A DNA stretch of 64,000 nucleotides from Candidatus Obscuribacterales bacterium (GTDB lineage: Bacteria > Cyanobacteriota > Vampirovibrionia > Obscuribacterales > Obscuribacteraceae): NCBI GenBank assembly GCA_020050835.1, contig JAGVKB010000142.1, positions 186,001 through 250,000 of the forward strand. Direction: 5' to 3'. The translations under genes and the position numbers were made by a program. Shown piece after piece: positions 16,971 to 27,600 of this stretch. The notes beneath the pieces are model-generated. The model was given only the letters and a program-made list of their open reading frames with translations. It was not told where the DNA came from and did not search any database. Within the stretch, counting starts at the first letter, position 1; every line of letters starts with the position of its first letter.

Positions 16971-18326
16971 ATGAACCACCTGGTTGTCTGCGGAATCAAC
17001 TTTCACTCCACCCCGATCGCCATTCGCGAGCGGTTAGCTATTCCGGCCTCCTGCTTGAAGCACGCGCTACACGCTTTATCTGGCCTGCCACATATTAAGG
17101 AAGCAGTTGTTGTCTCCACTTGTAACCGAACCGAGGTTTACGCCGTCGTCTCGGACGTGCAAGCCGGTCTCCATGAGATTGAGTCGTTCTTCCTCTCCAC
17201 ACAGGCGATCGCCGACCACGACGTTTTGCGACCGAATTTCAAACTTTTGCGGGAAGACGTAGCGCTACACCTGTTTAGAGTTGCCAGCGGCATCAATAGC
17301 ATGGTTCTTGGCGAAGGACAGATTATGTCTCAAGTCAAAGCTGCCTACCAAGCAGCGCTCGAAGTCGGCACAGCAAAAACCGTGCTGGGCGAGCTCTTTA
17401 AGTTAGCTCTGAATTGCGGCAAACGTGTTCGTTCCGAAACCTCCATGGGACGCCGAGCGGTTTCGGTCAGTTCGGCTGCACTCGAGCTAGGGCGTTCGCT
17501 GCTTGGTCCGCTCAAGGATAAAAACATCCTCGTGCTGGGCGCCGGCCGAATGGCACAAATCTGTATCAAACACCTACTTAACGAATCAGGCAATGGCCAG
17601 ATCGTTCTGCTCAACCGAACCAAAGAACGGATTGAGCATTTTCTAGCCAATGACTTACCAAACAAGCGCCGCCTAAATACGGACTATTCATTTGACGATC
17701 GCTACCGGCTAGCGTCTCAGGCTGATTTAGTAATAGTTTCGACCAGCGCGCCGGAGTACTTGCTCAACAGCAAACAGCTCCAGCAAGAACATCGTTCAGG
17801 CCAGCTCTTTATCATCGACATCTCAGTGCCACGCAACGTCTGCCCGTCACTGACAACCGTACCTAACGTAAAGTTGTTCAACGCCGACGATCTGTCGGAT
17901 ATAGTCAATCGAAATCTTGCTGAGCGCGAATCACTGATCGGCGAAGCAGAAGCAATCATTATGGAAGCGCTTGAAGACTTTCACGCCTGGCAAAGGTCAC
18001 TACTAGTGGTGCCTACCATCGCCGAGCTCAGACACAAAATCGAAGCGATCAGAGTTGAGCAAGTAGAAAAAAGTCACAGCTTGTGCTCTGCCACCGGGCT
18101 CGATGACAATCGTCGCCAACTGGAAGATATCAGCCGCGCAATCGTCAATCAAATTTTGCATCATCCTACTGTCCAGCTGAAAGCAACTGGGGATTACGAA
18201 ATACTTCGCCAGCAGGCCGAAGCGTTGCGAACGCTCTTCAATCTCGATCCGCTCGCTGCCACCACCGTTAAACGCGGCAATAAGCGCCGCCTTGCAGAAT
18301 CGTGCCAGACCAGAACAAAACGATAG
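16971..18326 (+). CDS. hemA: Glutamyl-tRNA reductase
   Basis: The 451 residues carry every hallmark of HemA: the catalytic cysteine in STCNRTEVYAV, GINSMVLGEGQIMSQVKAAY, GKRVRSETSMGRRAVSVSSA and the NADPH-binding ILVLGAGRMAQICIKHL, plus the C-terminal helical dimerisation domain. The enzyme reduces glutamyl-tRNA(Glu) to glutamate-1-semialdehyde, the first step of the C5 tetrapyrrole pathway. hemC overlaps its 3' end by 25 bases. The ATG at 16971 has AGAGGTGG upstream; a GTG 12 bases earlier is possible. hemL is not in the window. Confidence 0.97.
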   Translation: MNHLVVCGINFHSTPIAIRERLAIPASCLKHALHALSGLPHIKEAVVVSTCNRTEVYAVVSDVQAGLHEIESFFLSTQAIADHDVLRPNFKLLREDVALHLFRVASGINSMVLGEGQIMSQVKAAYQAALEVGTAKTVLGELFKLALNCGKRVRSETSMGRRAVSVSSAALELGRSLLGPLKDKNILVLGAGRMAQICIKHLLNESGNGQIVLLNRTKERIEHFLANDLPNKRRLNTDYSFDDRYRLASQADLVIVSTSAPEYLLNSKQLQQEHRSGQLFIIDISVPRNVCPSLTTVPNVKLFNADDLSDIVNRNLAERESLIGEAEAIIMEALEDFHAWQRSLLVVPTIAELRHKIEAIRVEQVEKSHSLCSATGLDDNRRQLEDISRAIVNQILHHPTVQLKATGDYEILRQQAEALRTLFNLDPLAATTVKRGNKRRLAESCQTRTKR

Positions 18327-19267
18327 TACGCATAGGTACTCGCGAAAGTATGCTTGCCCGACTGCAAACGGACATCGTATTGAACGTGCTCATTCCGCGA
18401 CTTCCACAACGTAAGTTTGAGATTGTTACGGTAAAGACACGCGGTGACAAGATTCTCGACAGACCGATAGCTGAAGTTGGCGACCGCGGAGTTTTCGTTA
18501 AGGAGCTCGAAGAATCTTTATTGTCAGGCGCAGTGGATTTTGTCGTGCACAGCCTGAAGGATCTGCCGACCGAATTACCGGCAGAACTCACCTTAGCAGC
18601 TGTGCTGAACCGTGCCGATCCGCGCGATGTTTTAGTCAGCCGCGAAGCGGTTACTTTCTGCAATCTGCCAGCCGGCGCAAGAGTGGCAACTTCAAGCCGC
18701 AGGAGAGCCGCGCAGCTCATGACGCGACGAAAGGATTTGAAGTTCATCGATATTCGCGGCAACATTCAAACGAGACTGCGCAAACTGGATGAGGGGGAGT
18801 GCGACGCGATGGTGCTGGCAGCCGCAGGGCTTATCCGACTCGAGTTGACTGACAGAATCGCCGAGTATTTTGAGCCTGAATTCTGCACCCCCGCCGTCAG
18901 CCAGGGCGTACTGGGAATAGAATGCCGTTCAACAGATCAAAGCATTCTGAGCATGCTAAAGCAGATTGAAGACCAGCCAGTCCGTGCCCTCATCACCGCC
19001 GAGCGAGCCTTTTTGCATGAGCTCGGCGGCGGCTGCTCAGTGCCTGTCGGTGCACTGGCCACCTCACTGCCAGATTCGATTCTACGCTTGTCCGGCTGCA
19101 TCGCCGCCCTGGACGGGTCGAAAGTCTACCGCGCCTCCCTGACTGGTCCACAGAACGTTGCCGACAAACTCGGAACAGAATTGGCCAAGCAGATGCTCAG
19201 CACCGAAGCAAAAACCGTAATCGATTCCTTGAAACAAACCGCATCAAATACAGTATCACCCCCGTAG
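18302..19267 (+). CDS. hemC: Hydroxymethylbilane synthase (porphobilinogen deaminase)
   Basis: The 321-residue enzyme starts at a GTG inside the end of hemA. Signatures: IGTRESMLARLQTDIV, VKTRGDKILDRPIAEVGDRG, FVVHSLKDLPTELP, ATSSRRRAAQL with DIRGNIQTRLRKL, and GGGCSVPVGA, whose cysteine carries the dipyrromethane cofactor. It polymerises four porphobilinogens into hydroxymethylbilane. Translation is coupled to hemA by overlap. A strong hairpin immediately follows, separating it from hemD. Confidence 0.97.
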   Translation: MPDQNKTIVRIGTRESMLARLQTDIVLNVLIPRLPQRKFEIVTVKTRGDKILDRPIAEVGDRGVFVKELEESLLSGAVDFVVHSLKDLPTELPAELTLAAVLNRADPRDVLVSREAVTFCNLPAGARVATSSRRRAAQLMTRRKDLKFIDIRGNIQTRLRKLDEGECDAMVLAAAGLIRLELTDRIAEYFEPEFCTPAVSQGVLGIECRSTDQSILSMLKQIEDQPVRALITAERAFLHELGGGCSVPVGALATSLPDSILRLSGCIAALDGSKVYRASLTGPQNVADKLGTELAKQMLSTEAKTVIDSLKQTASNTVSPP

Positions 19268-19271
19268 CACT

Positions 19272-19314
19272 AAAGTGCTTGATTGCTCAGGCAAACTGAG
19301 CAATCAAGCACTTT
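19272..19314 (+). terminator. Strong hairpin after hemC
   Basis: A 19-bp perfect stem (AAAGTGCTTGATTGCTCAG with its complement) around a 5-base loop GCAAA begins 4 bases after the hemC stop. No long T-run follows, but position and strength fit transcription termination or 3'-end stabilisation of hemAC mRNA. Confidence 0.8.
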
Positions 19315-19376
19315 ATCAATCGCAATAACCAAATCGACTTTCAGGCACTCAACGAAATTCAATGTGGTAAATAGAG

Positions 19377-20213
19377 ATGAACAAGCTTCCTTTAAGCGGT
19401 CTTCGCATTCTGGTCACACGCTCGCGCCATCAAGCCGGTCAGCTTTCCAATAAGCTGGCGGAGTTTGGCGCCGAGCCGATAGTAATACCGGTGATCGAAA
19501 TTGGTCCACCTGACTCATGGGAGCAGTTAGACACTGCACTCGATTCAATTGCGGACTACGATTGGGTCTTGTTTGCTAGCGTCAATGCAGTGGATGCCTT
19601 CCTGGACAGATTAGAGTCTTTCGGAAGATCGACCGACGAGCTTGCCAGGCTTAAATTAGCTGCAATCGGCCCATCCACCTCCGATGCTCTGGCCAAGCGT
19701 GGACTCAAGGCTGCCTTTCAGCCGAAACAATTTATCGCCGAGGCAATGGTGGCACAATTTCCTGGCTATCCAAACTTGCAAGAGAAACGCTTCCTGTGGC
19801 CGCGCACCAATATTGGGCGCGGCTACATTATCGACAAACTCAGCGAAGCCGGTGCACAGATCGACAGCGTACCGGCCTACACAACTTCGGAGCCAGAAGA
19901 TGCCGAGTGGACAGCCAAACGGCTGGTCAACCTGCTTGTCGAGAAAAAGGTGGAGATTGTCACGCTGGCCAGCGCGCAGAGCGCGACTAATCTAGCCAAG
20001 CTTTTGCACAAAGGCCTTGAGTTAACAAAGAGCTCCGGGCAACCCTCCTCGCTCAGCCAGCTATTATCTGGGGTTAAGGTTGCGACAATCGGTCCGGAAA
20101 CGAGTAAAGCAGCCGTGAAGGTGCTCGGTAAGTCGAGCATCGAGGCCGCCCAATCCACAATTTCCGGGCTGGTAGACGCGATCGTCAAACACGCTCAAGA
20201 AGGCAAGCATTAA
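19377..20213 (+). CDS. hemD: Uroporphyrinogen-III synthase
   Basis: The 278 residues match the two-lobed HemD fold: LSGLRILVTRSRHQAGQLSNKL at the start, YDWVLFASVNAVDAFLDRL, LAAIGPSTSDALAKRGL with FIAEAMVAQF, FLWPRTNIGRGYI, VPAYTTSEPE, IVTLASAQSATNL and VATIGPETSKAA. It cyclises hydroxymethylbilane with inversion of ring D. Sequence conservation in HemD is low, but position between hemC and hemB makes the call firm. The hairpin after hemC suggests its own promoter or reduced readthrough. Confidence 0.94.
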   Translation: MNKLPLSGLRILVTRSRHQAGQLSNKLAEFGAEPIVIPVIEIGPPDSWEQLDTALDSIADYDWVLFASVNAVDAFLDRLESFGRSTDELARLKLAAIGPSTSDALAKRGLKAAFQPKQFIAEAMVAQFPGYPNLQEKRFLWPRTNIGRGYIIDKLSEAGAQIDSVPAYTTSEPEDAEWTAKRLVNLLVEKKVEIVTLASAQSATNLAKLLHKGLELTKSSGQPSSLSQLLSGVKVATIGPETSKAAVKVLGKSSIEAAQSTISGLVDAIVKHAQEGKH

Positions 20214-20323
20214 TTATCTACCAGATTCCAAGTGCCGCCAGACCTTCCAGCTATCAAGTAGATATATAGTTATTGTTGGTCCAGCCGTGGACAACCGTCC
20301 ATCCGAAAAGGAGAGCGAATTTC

Positions 20324-21328
20324 ATGACCACTCTTACCCGCCAAAGCGCAAGTTCAGCCACCTTTCCCAAGGTCCGCTTGAGACGAATGCGCTCGTCTGC
20401 GACACTTCGTGAACTGGCCAGGGAGACGCATCTACGGCTGGAAAAGCTCATTTATCCTCTCTTTGTCGTCGAGGGTGATGGCATCAAGAAGCCAATCGGA
20501 GCGATGCCAGGCATCCATCAGCAAAGTGTCGACGAAATGATGAAGGAAGTGGAACAAGCAGTCGCCGAAGGGCTCAAATCGCTTATTCTCTTTGGCATCC
20601 CCGCCGAGAAAGACAATCAGGCTACTGGCGCCTGGAGCGCCGACGGCATCGTTCAAAAGGCAACTCGCGAGATCAAGAAGAACTTTCCACAACTTGCAGT
20701 CGTTGCAGACACTTGCCTTTGCGAATACATGGACCACGGTCACTGCGGAATCGTGGCGGACGGCCACATTCTCAACGACGCCAGCTTGTCAATAATCGCT
20801 CGCACGGCTGTTTCTCAAGCAGAAGCTGGAGCAGACATCATCGCCCCCTCCGACATGATGGACGGTCGCGTCGGAGCGATTCGCCGAGCGCTCGACGACG
20901 CCGGTTTCGATCATGTTCCAATCATGGCCTATAGCGCCAAATTCGCCTCCGCGCTTTACGGACCGTTCCGCGAAGCAGCTCAATCAGCACCGCAGTTTGG
21001 CGATCGCACGACTTATCAGATGGACCCTGCCAATGGCCGGGAAGCTCTAAGAGAGATAGAACAGGACATCGCAGAAGGCGCCGACATCGTAATGATCAAG
21101 CCGGCCCTGCCTTACCTTGACTTGGTTAGCCAGGCCAGGATGCTTACGAAGCTGCCAATTGCGGCATATAATGTGTCAGGAGAGTACTCCATGGTCAAGG
21201 CAGCCGCAGCAAATGGCTGGATTGATGAGAAGAGGGTTGTGCTGGAATGCCTCACCGGAATAGTCCGGGCAGGCGCCGACCTGATCATCACCTATCACGC
21301 CAGGGATGTTGCCGGCTGGCTCGCTTGA
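20324..21328 (+). CDS. hemB: Porphobilinogen synthase (delta-aminolevulinate dehydratase)
   Basis: A 334-residue HemB starting at ATG 20324 after AAAAGGAGAG. The catalytic zinc-site pattern [14 protein letters not shown] is present, so it is the zinc-dependent type. Both Schiff-base lysines are seen, in [16 protein letters not shown] and [10 protein letters not shown]. It condenses two 5-aminolevulinate molecules to porphobilinogen. The gene order hemA-C-D-B gives four consecutive tetrapyrrole enzymes; later heme genes are outside the window. Confidence 0.97.
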   Translation: MTTLTRQSASSATFPKVRLRRMRSSATLRELARETHLRLEKLIYPLFVVEGDGIKKPIGAMPGIHQQSVDEMMKEVEQAVAEGLKSLILFGIPAEKDNQATGAWSADGIVQKATREIKKNFPQLAVVADTCLCEYMDHGHCGIVADGHILNDASLSIIARTAVSQAEAGADIIAPSDMMDGRVGAIRRALDDAGFDHVPIMAYSAKFASALYGPFREAAQSAPQFGDRTTYQMDPANGREALREIEQDIAEGADIVMIKPALPYLDLVSQARMLTKLPIAAYNVSGEYSMVKAAAANGWIDEKRVVLECLTGIVRAGADLIITYHARDVAGWLA

Positions 21329-21389
21329 AACCCAACAACCCTTCGTTCTGCGGTTTTTGACCTGTTCGCATCCAAAGGACTCCACCTCA

Positions 21390-21863
21390 ATGAAAACCAG
21401 CACCGCATATCAAATCAGCTTCGCCAACGCTTTTGCAGATCTCTATCTGGACAAAGAGAATGGCGAAGTGGCTTTAGATTTGAGGCGACAAGAGATCACG
21501 ATTTATCTCAATCAAACACAGTATCAAGCGCTCGTGCTGCTGGTACAGTCCAGCCTGGAAGACGAAGAATTTCTGGACTACCTCAACTGGCAAAAGGACC
21601 CGCTGCAGTGCGACGAGAACCTGATTTTCGAGATCTGTGGTCCGGAGCATATGGTGTGCATGGCCTGCACCCCCAGCTACGAGCGCGTGAAACTGACCTT
21701 CGATCTGGGCGTAGCGGTGGATCTCGCCTTCGCTGACTATCAGGGATTGGCCGGCCTGATCAAAGAAGCGCAAGCAGATCTCGAATGGCGCCGCGAATTG
21801 CTAAGATGGAATATGCCGGACAGTGACGCTGGTCCCGATTATGCCAGCGGCGGGCAGGACTGA
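21390..21863 (+). CDS. Hypothetical protein, unrecognised
   Basis: The 157-residue soluble protein from ATG 21390 (KTSTAYQISFANAFADLYLD) is acidic with alternating beta and alpha character (VALDLRRQEITIYLNQTQYQ, VKLTFDLGVAVDLAFADYQG). No signal peptide, membrane segment or known motif is seen. A cysteine cluster near the centre (EICGPEHMVCMACTPS) could be structural. It follows hemB by 61 bases and may be co-transcribed with it, but nothing links it to heme chemistry. Confidence 0.65.
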   Translation: MKTSTAYQISFANAFADLYLDKENGEVALDLRRQEITIYLNQTQYQALVLLVQSSLEDEEFLDYLNWQKDPLQCDENLIFEICGPEHMVCMACTPSYERVKLTFDLGVAVDLAFADYQGLAGLIKEAQADLEWRRELLRWNMPDSDAGPDYASGGQD

Positions 21864-21912
21864 CTATTCACCGTGCCATCATTGGCGGTATCACCGGCGA
21901 AGGTAGTGAAAG

Positions 21913-22344
21913 ATGGCAAACAATCTTAAACTAGCTTTATCCAGTCTATGTCTTGCCTTGCTTCCATTCGCCTGCCAGCCAGATGCCGCATCGGCAAATT
22001 GCCCGTCCTTCGAAGAGATGGAGGCCAGGCAGGCTAGGCTGGAAAACCGGATTGGCGAAGCGCTCAAATCCGGGAAACTCTCCGAAAGACAGGCGAAGCG
22101 CTACAGAAAAATCCTTTCTGAAGTTGCCGCCCGCGAATCCCGGTGTAGAGCTGGGCGTCACTTGAGCCAGTTCGAAGCCAACCAGCTCAATCTGGACCTT
22201 GATTATGTCAGCCGTTGCATCAGCCATGCTTTGAAGTCAAAACAATCCACCTCGACAACAGAGCCCCAAGAAGAAAAAAGAGAGCTGACTGAAAAGCGCG
22301 CGGCGACGGAAGAGCCTAGCCGACAAACACCAGCGAAAAAGTAA
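21913..22344 (+). CDS. Small secreted helical protein, unrecognised
   Basis: The 143-residue protein has a signal peptide (LKLALSSLCLALLPFACQPDAASA, possibly lipoprotein-like at LPFAC). A charged helical region follows (EEMEARQARLENRIGEALKS, ERQAKRYRKILSEVAARESR) with three further cysteines, then a low-complexity Glu/Lys/Thr tail. It resembles the many small secreted helical proteins of such genomes. No family is recognised. It lies 49 bases after the previous gene and ends convergently with the sigma-like gene. Confidence 0.65.
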   Translation: MANNLKLALSSLCLALLPFACQPDAASANCPSFEEMEARQARLENRIGEALKSGKLSERQAKRYRKILSEVAARESRCRAGRHLSQFEANQLNLDLDYVSRCISHALKSKQSTSTTEPQEEKRELTEKRAATEEPSRQTPAKK

Positions 22345-22399
22345 GGCTGAGAACGGCTGGACTGGCGTTGGCACATGAAGCTGGAAGCCGTCATCAGTA

Positions 22400-23572
22400 C
22401 TAGACTTGTTCGAACAGCCGGCGCAGCTCCTCCACATTCATGCCCATCGCTTCAGCCAGCTCCTTTTCGGATGCCGGCCGCCCTTTGGTCGTCTTGAGAT
22501 TATCACTTAACTCCTTGGCACGTTTCAGCTTTGCTTCCAGTCCGGATGGCAACGGATCTACACTTTCCCCGACAGCCTTCTGCAATTCCGACTCAATCTT
22601 CCAAGTAGCGTAGCTCGAGAATGAGATCCCACTTGCAAAATCATACCGCTCTGTCGCCTGAGCGAGAGCTTGATTGGCAGCAGCAATTAAGTCAAGCAAA
22701 CGCAGGCCCCTTTCAAGGTACTTGGTGGCCAAAGACAGAACCAGCCGGAAATATCCTTGCATCAACCTTTTTCGAGCATCGGCACCCGCTTGCCCAAACA
22801 TCTCAATCTTCGAAACCAACTGCTCTTCCTCGTCCGGCGTCGGAATGGGAATTTCACTAACCATTTTCATATAGATGCCGAGCTGCTCTTCATCAGACCT
22901 AACATCAGAAGATGCCGAATCATCGCGATCCTTTCCGATCGTTTCATCCGCAGTTGCTGTTTGTTGCGTTGCAAGTACAATTCGCGAGTTTGCCTGGCAT
23001 CCTGCCTCTGCGAGCTGCAACAACTTGCCTAACTCAGCCGAAAAAGCCTCTTTGAAGGAGAGCGCATTGATCTCAACCCGCTTCTTCCGCCCGGATGAAT
23101 CAACTGCTTCGAAGCTACTTTCAGCTCTCAGATCATGCCAGACTCCGTTCACTTCTGCCAAACAATAGTCATATCCAGCTTCAACCTTGCCGCCATTAAG
23201 CTCGACGTACTTCAACCATTTAGATTGCTGATGATCAACAGCGGCTCGAATCGTATAAACGCTCGGGAACTCGTCGCCATTCCTTTCAATCAATTCAATC
23301 AGACTCGTCAGATAGGCAACAAGTGCGGCAGACTCCACAGTCGTGATCTCTTGCTCCACCAGATTGAAAAATACGCTATCTTCAAGCTGAAATCGCCATT
23401 CCAGAAAGCCGAAGAGATTGCGACGCTGTCCGTCATAGCGACGTCTCGAAGACGGAACCAGAAGTTCATAAAACAATTCCGACTGCCAAGAGACCTCACT
23501 ACTGTCGAGTTTCGGATTGGTACTCAGCTCCGCTTCCCGGTTTTCTAAACTTACATTGACTGTACAAATCAT
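22400..23572 (-). CDS. Sigma-70-family-like protein lacking region 4, with novel N-terminus
   Basis: The 390-residue protein has about 225 N-terminal residues of unknown type. These are followed by region 1.2-like sequence (GIYMKMVSEIPIPTPDEEEQ, 232-251), region 2 (ARKRLMQGYFRLVLSLATKY ... ERYDFASGISFSSYATWKIE, about 266-334) and region 3 (KGRPASEKELAEAMGMNVEE, 363-382). It stops there, so region 4, which reads the -35 element, is absent. The usual WWIRQAI of region 2.4 reads WKIESEL, so -10 contacts probably differ. It may be an unusual sigma factor, an anti-sigma-like decoy or a polymerase-binding protein. The PLP enzyme gene ends up on the same strand 7 bases upstream. Confidence 0.8.
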   Translation of the reverse strand: MICTVNVSLENREAELSTNPKLDSSEVSWQSELFYELLVPSSRRRYDGQRRNLFGFLEWRFQLEDSVFFNLVEQEITTVESAALVAYLTSLIELIERNGDEFPSVYTIRAAVDHQQSKWLKYVELNGGKVEAGYDYCLAEVNGVWHDLRAESSFEAVDSSGRKKRVEINALSFKEAFSAELGKLLQLAEAGCQANSRIVLATQQTATADETIGKDRDDSASSDVRSDEEQLGIYMKMVSEIPIPTPDEEEQLVSKIEMFGQAGADARKRLMQGYFRLVLSLATKYLERGLRLLDLIAAANQALAQATERYDFASGISFSSYATWKIESELQKAVGESVDPLPSGLEAKLKRAKELSDNLKTTKGRPASEKELAEAMGMNVEELRRLFEQV

Positions 23573-23579
23573 CTCTACT

Positions 23580-24527
23580 CTAACCCTTTACTCCCAGTAA
23601 AATGCCGCTATAGACTTCCGGATTTACATTGCCACCACTAACCACACAGCAGACCTGCTTACCTTTGAACCGCTCTGGCTCAGTCAGCAAAGCACCGATA
23701 CTGAGCGCACCAGTCGGCTCGGACTTCAGATTGGCAAAGCTGAAGAGCAGTCTCAACCCTTCCATAATCCTTTCTTCTGGCACTTCAACAATTGTCGAAA
23801 GCCCGTGACGCAAAACCTCCCAGTTATGCTCGCCAATTGAAATCACTCGGGCACCATCAGCTATTGTTTGCGGTTCATGCTCATTGGAAACGATCCGCCC
23901 CTCCTTAATCGAGCGCGCAGCATCATTGGCGATCAGCGGCTCAGCTCCGACCACAGGGACTTTCCTTCCGCAAGACTCTATTCCCTTAATGATGCCGGAC
24001 GACAGCCCACCACCACCGACTGGAACAATTACGGCATCAAAGGAGCGATCTAGTTTGCAAATTTCAACACCAAGAGTCGAGTTGCCATCTATCACCAACG
24101 GACTGTTAAAGGCACTGGCAACATATGCATCGGGAAACTCTGCAGCCAGCTCTCGTAACCGTTCGGCACGGCTCTTTACCCTTACGTCCGTGAGCTCGAC
24201 TACCCCACCAAACTCTCTAACCGCATCCACCTTCACTTGCGCAGACGTGCTCGGCATTACGACCGTGCACGACTTGCCCAACAATTTGCAGGCATAGGCC
24301 AGAGCTTGTCCAAAATTACCCGAAGACTCGGTCAATATCTTTTCGTTGGGCACTCTTGAAGCTAATCCGTAAGCAGCACGAAACTTGAAACTGCCGGTAT
24401 ATTGAAAAGTTTCACTGACGATTGTGATTTCGGCGCCCAACCGCTCGCTCAATCGCCCTGACTCAATCACCGTCGTCGGTCTGACCACCTCTGCTACCGA
24501 CGCCGCTGCGCTTACCACGTGACTCAT
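23580..24527 (-). CDS. Threonine dehydratase/serine racemase-like PLP enzyme (fold type II)
   Basis: A 315-residue protein from ATG 24527, preceded by GAGGAG at ideal spacing. Fold-type-II hallmarks: the PLP lysine in TGSFKFRAAY, the substrate loop ESSGNFGQALAYACKLLGK, and the phosphate-binding glycine loop PVGGGGLSSGIIKG. The C-terminal VVSGGNVN is typical of threonine ammonia-lyase and serine/aspartate racemases. Length fits catabolic dehydratases without the ACT regulatory domain. Substrate could be threonine, serine or 3-hydroxyaspartate. The sigma-like gene follows 7 bases downstream, suggesting co-transcription. Confidence 0.88.
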   Translation of the reverse strand: MSHVVSAAASVAEVVRPTTVIESGRLSERLGAEITIVSETFQYTGSFKFRAAYGLASRVPNEKILTESSGNFGQALAYACKLLGKSCTVVMPSTSAQVKVDAVREFGGVVELTDVRVKSRAERLRELAAEFPDAYVASAFNSPLVIDGNSTLGVEICKLDRSFDAVIVPVGGGGLSSGIIKGIESCGRKVPVVGAEPLIANDAARSIKEGRIVSNEHEPQTIADGARVISIGEHNWEVLRHGLSTIVEVPEERIMEGLRLLFSFANLKSEPTGALSIGALLTEPERFKGKQVCCVVSGGNVNPEVYSGILLGVKG

Positions 24528-24675
24528 AGGCAACTCCTCGCCTGTTTGGAGTTGCAGATCATATCATTTACATGGTCTGTTGATGAATTCGCTTACAACA
24601 TGAAGCGCGCGGCCAAGGATTGACGTAAGCTTTCTGTTTGTTGCAGCAGCGCAGGCAGACGCCCGGCCGCTGATA

Positions 24676-27600
24676 TTAAGCCATGCGCTCCTTCGGCTGC
24701 AATTCTGACGAGGCTGTAGCAGGAGGCTTCGGCCACTGGTCTGTAATCGAGCTTATCACCACCCCAGCGATCTCTGAAAGCTGCTGTTCTAGCTGCTTCA
24801 AACTCAGCTTGCTCACCGCACCAGACGGCTGCGAACCGGTCGCTTGATCGATTGAATTAGCAACGGCAAGTTTAGTCGCACCGGGAGAAACAATCCCGGT
24901 ACCGCCAGCCAACACAGGGCTCAGCATGAGGTTCAACAATTCCGTATTCACTTGCCTGTCCGAAACCACGGTAACGAGATTGGCGCCTACCGCTTCAGCA
25001 CTGCGCCTTTCGTAAAATTCTATGATATCCTGCCAGACAGGCAGGTCGATCTGCTGTCTGTCCTTAAGCTCCACGATTCGCTTGCCATTGACCACCGCCT
25101 GCTTAACTGAACCGCCATTCAGATCGGCGATCAACCAACCCAGGTCAGGGTCTTCGAAGAGCGCTTCAGCAATGCCTATCAGAGTTTCGTTCTTGCTGAT
25201 CAGATAAACTGGCCGCTTAAGAACTTGATCGCTCTTTGACTTTTGCAGTTCGCCCTGATCGAGCCGCCGGCAAGTCTCCATCGTCGCCATCGAGTACCAT
25301 TGCTCTCCCTCGATTCCGGCGGATTCCTCAAGACCTTCCGGAGCATCGCTCTGCTCTCCGGATACGGACGGCTCGACTCTTTCCGCTCCGCGAGCAGCCC
25401 GCCGAATCTTCCTGATGCCGCCAGCAGCTATTACTGCTGCTAACGCAATCTCAGCACCAGTTAAATAACGCTTACCACCAGAGCCGATCTGATCGACACC
25501 AGGCAAACGCTCAACTTTTACTCCGGCAGCCGTCAACTCACCATTTCGTTGTCCCGGCAATGATGTTCTTCGATCGCCCACCGCTACCACAAGCGATACC
25601 AGATCACCGCGCTGACTTCTTACGCCCAACAGATCACCAGTTTCATTCGCTCCGCTGGCTTGTCCGCTGCTCTTTACCGGCAGCGCTTCCGCTCGCCCGC
25701 TCGCTCCCGAGCTGTCTCCCGTTAACTTTATGCCACCAACAATCGCTACGCCCGACTCGACTACTTTGCCTGATGGAACCTTGCCATTATCGCGCGAACT
25801 ACCATCCAATCCCATCTTGGAAGAGCCAGGTTGCGAATCAACTTTCTGTCCGGAATGAGCTGCTGCCTCGTTCGCTCGACCGTTTGCCGCGAGATCCCCG
25901 CGAGCGGAAGCATCAACTCCCTTTCCTGCCACCGCGACGTCACCTCTTACCGGAGCATCTGTTGTTCTTCCTGTCGTAACAACCAGGCTCCCATCCGGCC
26001 TTACTTTGCTCGAGTCGATACCATCGCCTGAGGCTTGTTTGGTAGGTATCTGAACCTTAGTCGAGGGCGGAAGATCCCCTAATTGCAAATTCGGTCCCGC
26101 CCGTCGATCCGCCTCAGTGACTGGTCCTGCAGCAGCCTTGATTACACTGCCTTCGAGAGAGACTTTCGAGCTCCCGAATTCCACTGCGCCGGCAGCTTTG
26201 CCGTCGAGCCGCATGGACTCCAAAACATTACCCACCGTACGAGTAGGCAATGTGGAAATCGACAGATCTCCCAGACTTGCCGCTCGTTCTAGATTGCTTC
26301 TCATTACAGGCTGCACCAGCAAAACCTTACTGTCCTGACCCCCCTCCGGACTAGTGGGGGCTCCCGGACCAACCGTATATCGCAACCTCACGTTCTGCTC
26401 ATCCTCACGTCCGTTTCGTTCAACAGAGTGTTGGGTTAGCGGACTTTCCTTACGCTCCAATTGCAGCGGGAGAACACCAGCAATACTCGGTCTGGCAGCT
26501 TGCTCAACAGAAAGTACATCCGGCCGCCCTTGCAACGGGACTTCCCTGTTTGGGTTAAAACTGTGGCGATCGACCAGCCTCGTTTCATTTTCTCCGCCAG
26601 GTCTTGCTCGAATAACATCACCGGGATGCTGTCCCTCCGACATATTGATCGGTGCTGCCGAACTCGGCTTCGCAGCAAGAAAAACATCTGGGTTCAGATT
26701 GCGCTCCGCCGATGAAATGCGTGGCGGCTCTTGCGACATTGGCCTTTCGGTGCCAGGTTGCCTTCCTGGCTCAATTGGAATGTTTGATGATGTTGCCCGA
26801 ACCGGATCAACCGCGCGCGCCACCTCACCGGCCGGTAATTGCCCAGCGCCACGCCCTGGTTCCGGCGGCTTCGCGGTGTCGTTTGGCATGCCACCAATCT
26901 GCGTTCTGCTTGAATCTACCGGCTTTGCTTGATCGCTAAGCCCGTTGCTACCTTGCCCCCGGCCAGCATCTATCTGCCTGGCTGGATCGCTCGGAGCAAT
27001 TCCCGGCACACGCCCGGCATCTCCGGGTTTGTTCAAGTCACCAGTAAGGCTGTTGCCCGGTCCACGTCCGGTATCACCCGGTCTCAATTGCTCAACGGTT
27101 CCGCCAACACCAGGTTTGCCAGAATCGATCGGTTTCAAGTGATCGCCTATCATCTGTCCGTCATTTCCGGGTATCCTTCTACCATCCGCAGGCAGAGAGC
27201 GTTCTTCAATCCCAGGTTTCATGGCGCCGCCGACCGGGCCGGGCATCGTATGCACTCCTCCGTCACGCAACAGCCCAGCGTCAAAACCGTTCTCCTTCCC
27301 TGGTCGAATGCTTGTTCCGTCAATCGGAATCTTGGGATGTCCGGACTCACCGATTATTCCTTCATTTCGCGTTGGCTTTATGTCATGCTCGAAGCCCGAG
27401 CGATCACTTCCATTGACCGGTCTATAACTCGTACCTCCAATTGAATCGATGGGCCCCGAGCCGACCATGCGCACCGGATTCGCCTCCAACTTGTTGAAAT
27501 CAAGATTAGACTTCGAAACTTCATTGACCGGACGCTCGGCTTTGAAATCTGAGCTTTCCCTTACCGCCCTCAACACGACTTCGTTGTCCTTACGGCTCGA

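Noticed and set aside
26354-26932. Plus-strand frame (192 codons) inside the giant LysM gene
   Set aside because: Ser/Gly/Arg-rich and produced by the repeated Gly/Pro codons of the minus-strand gene; no start signal.
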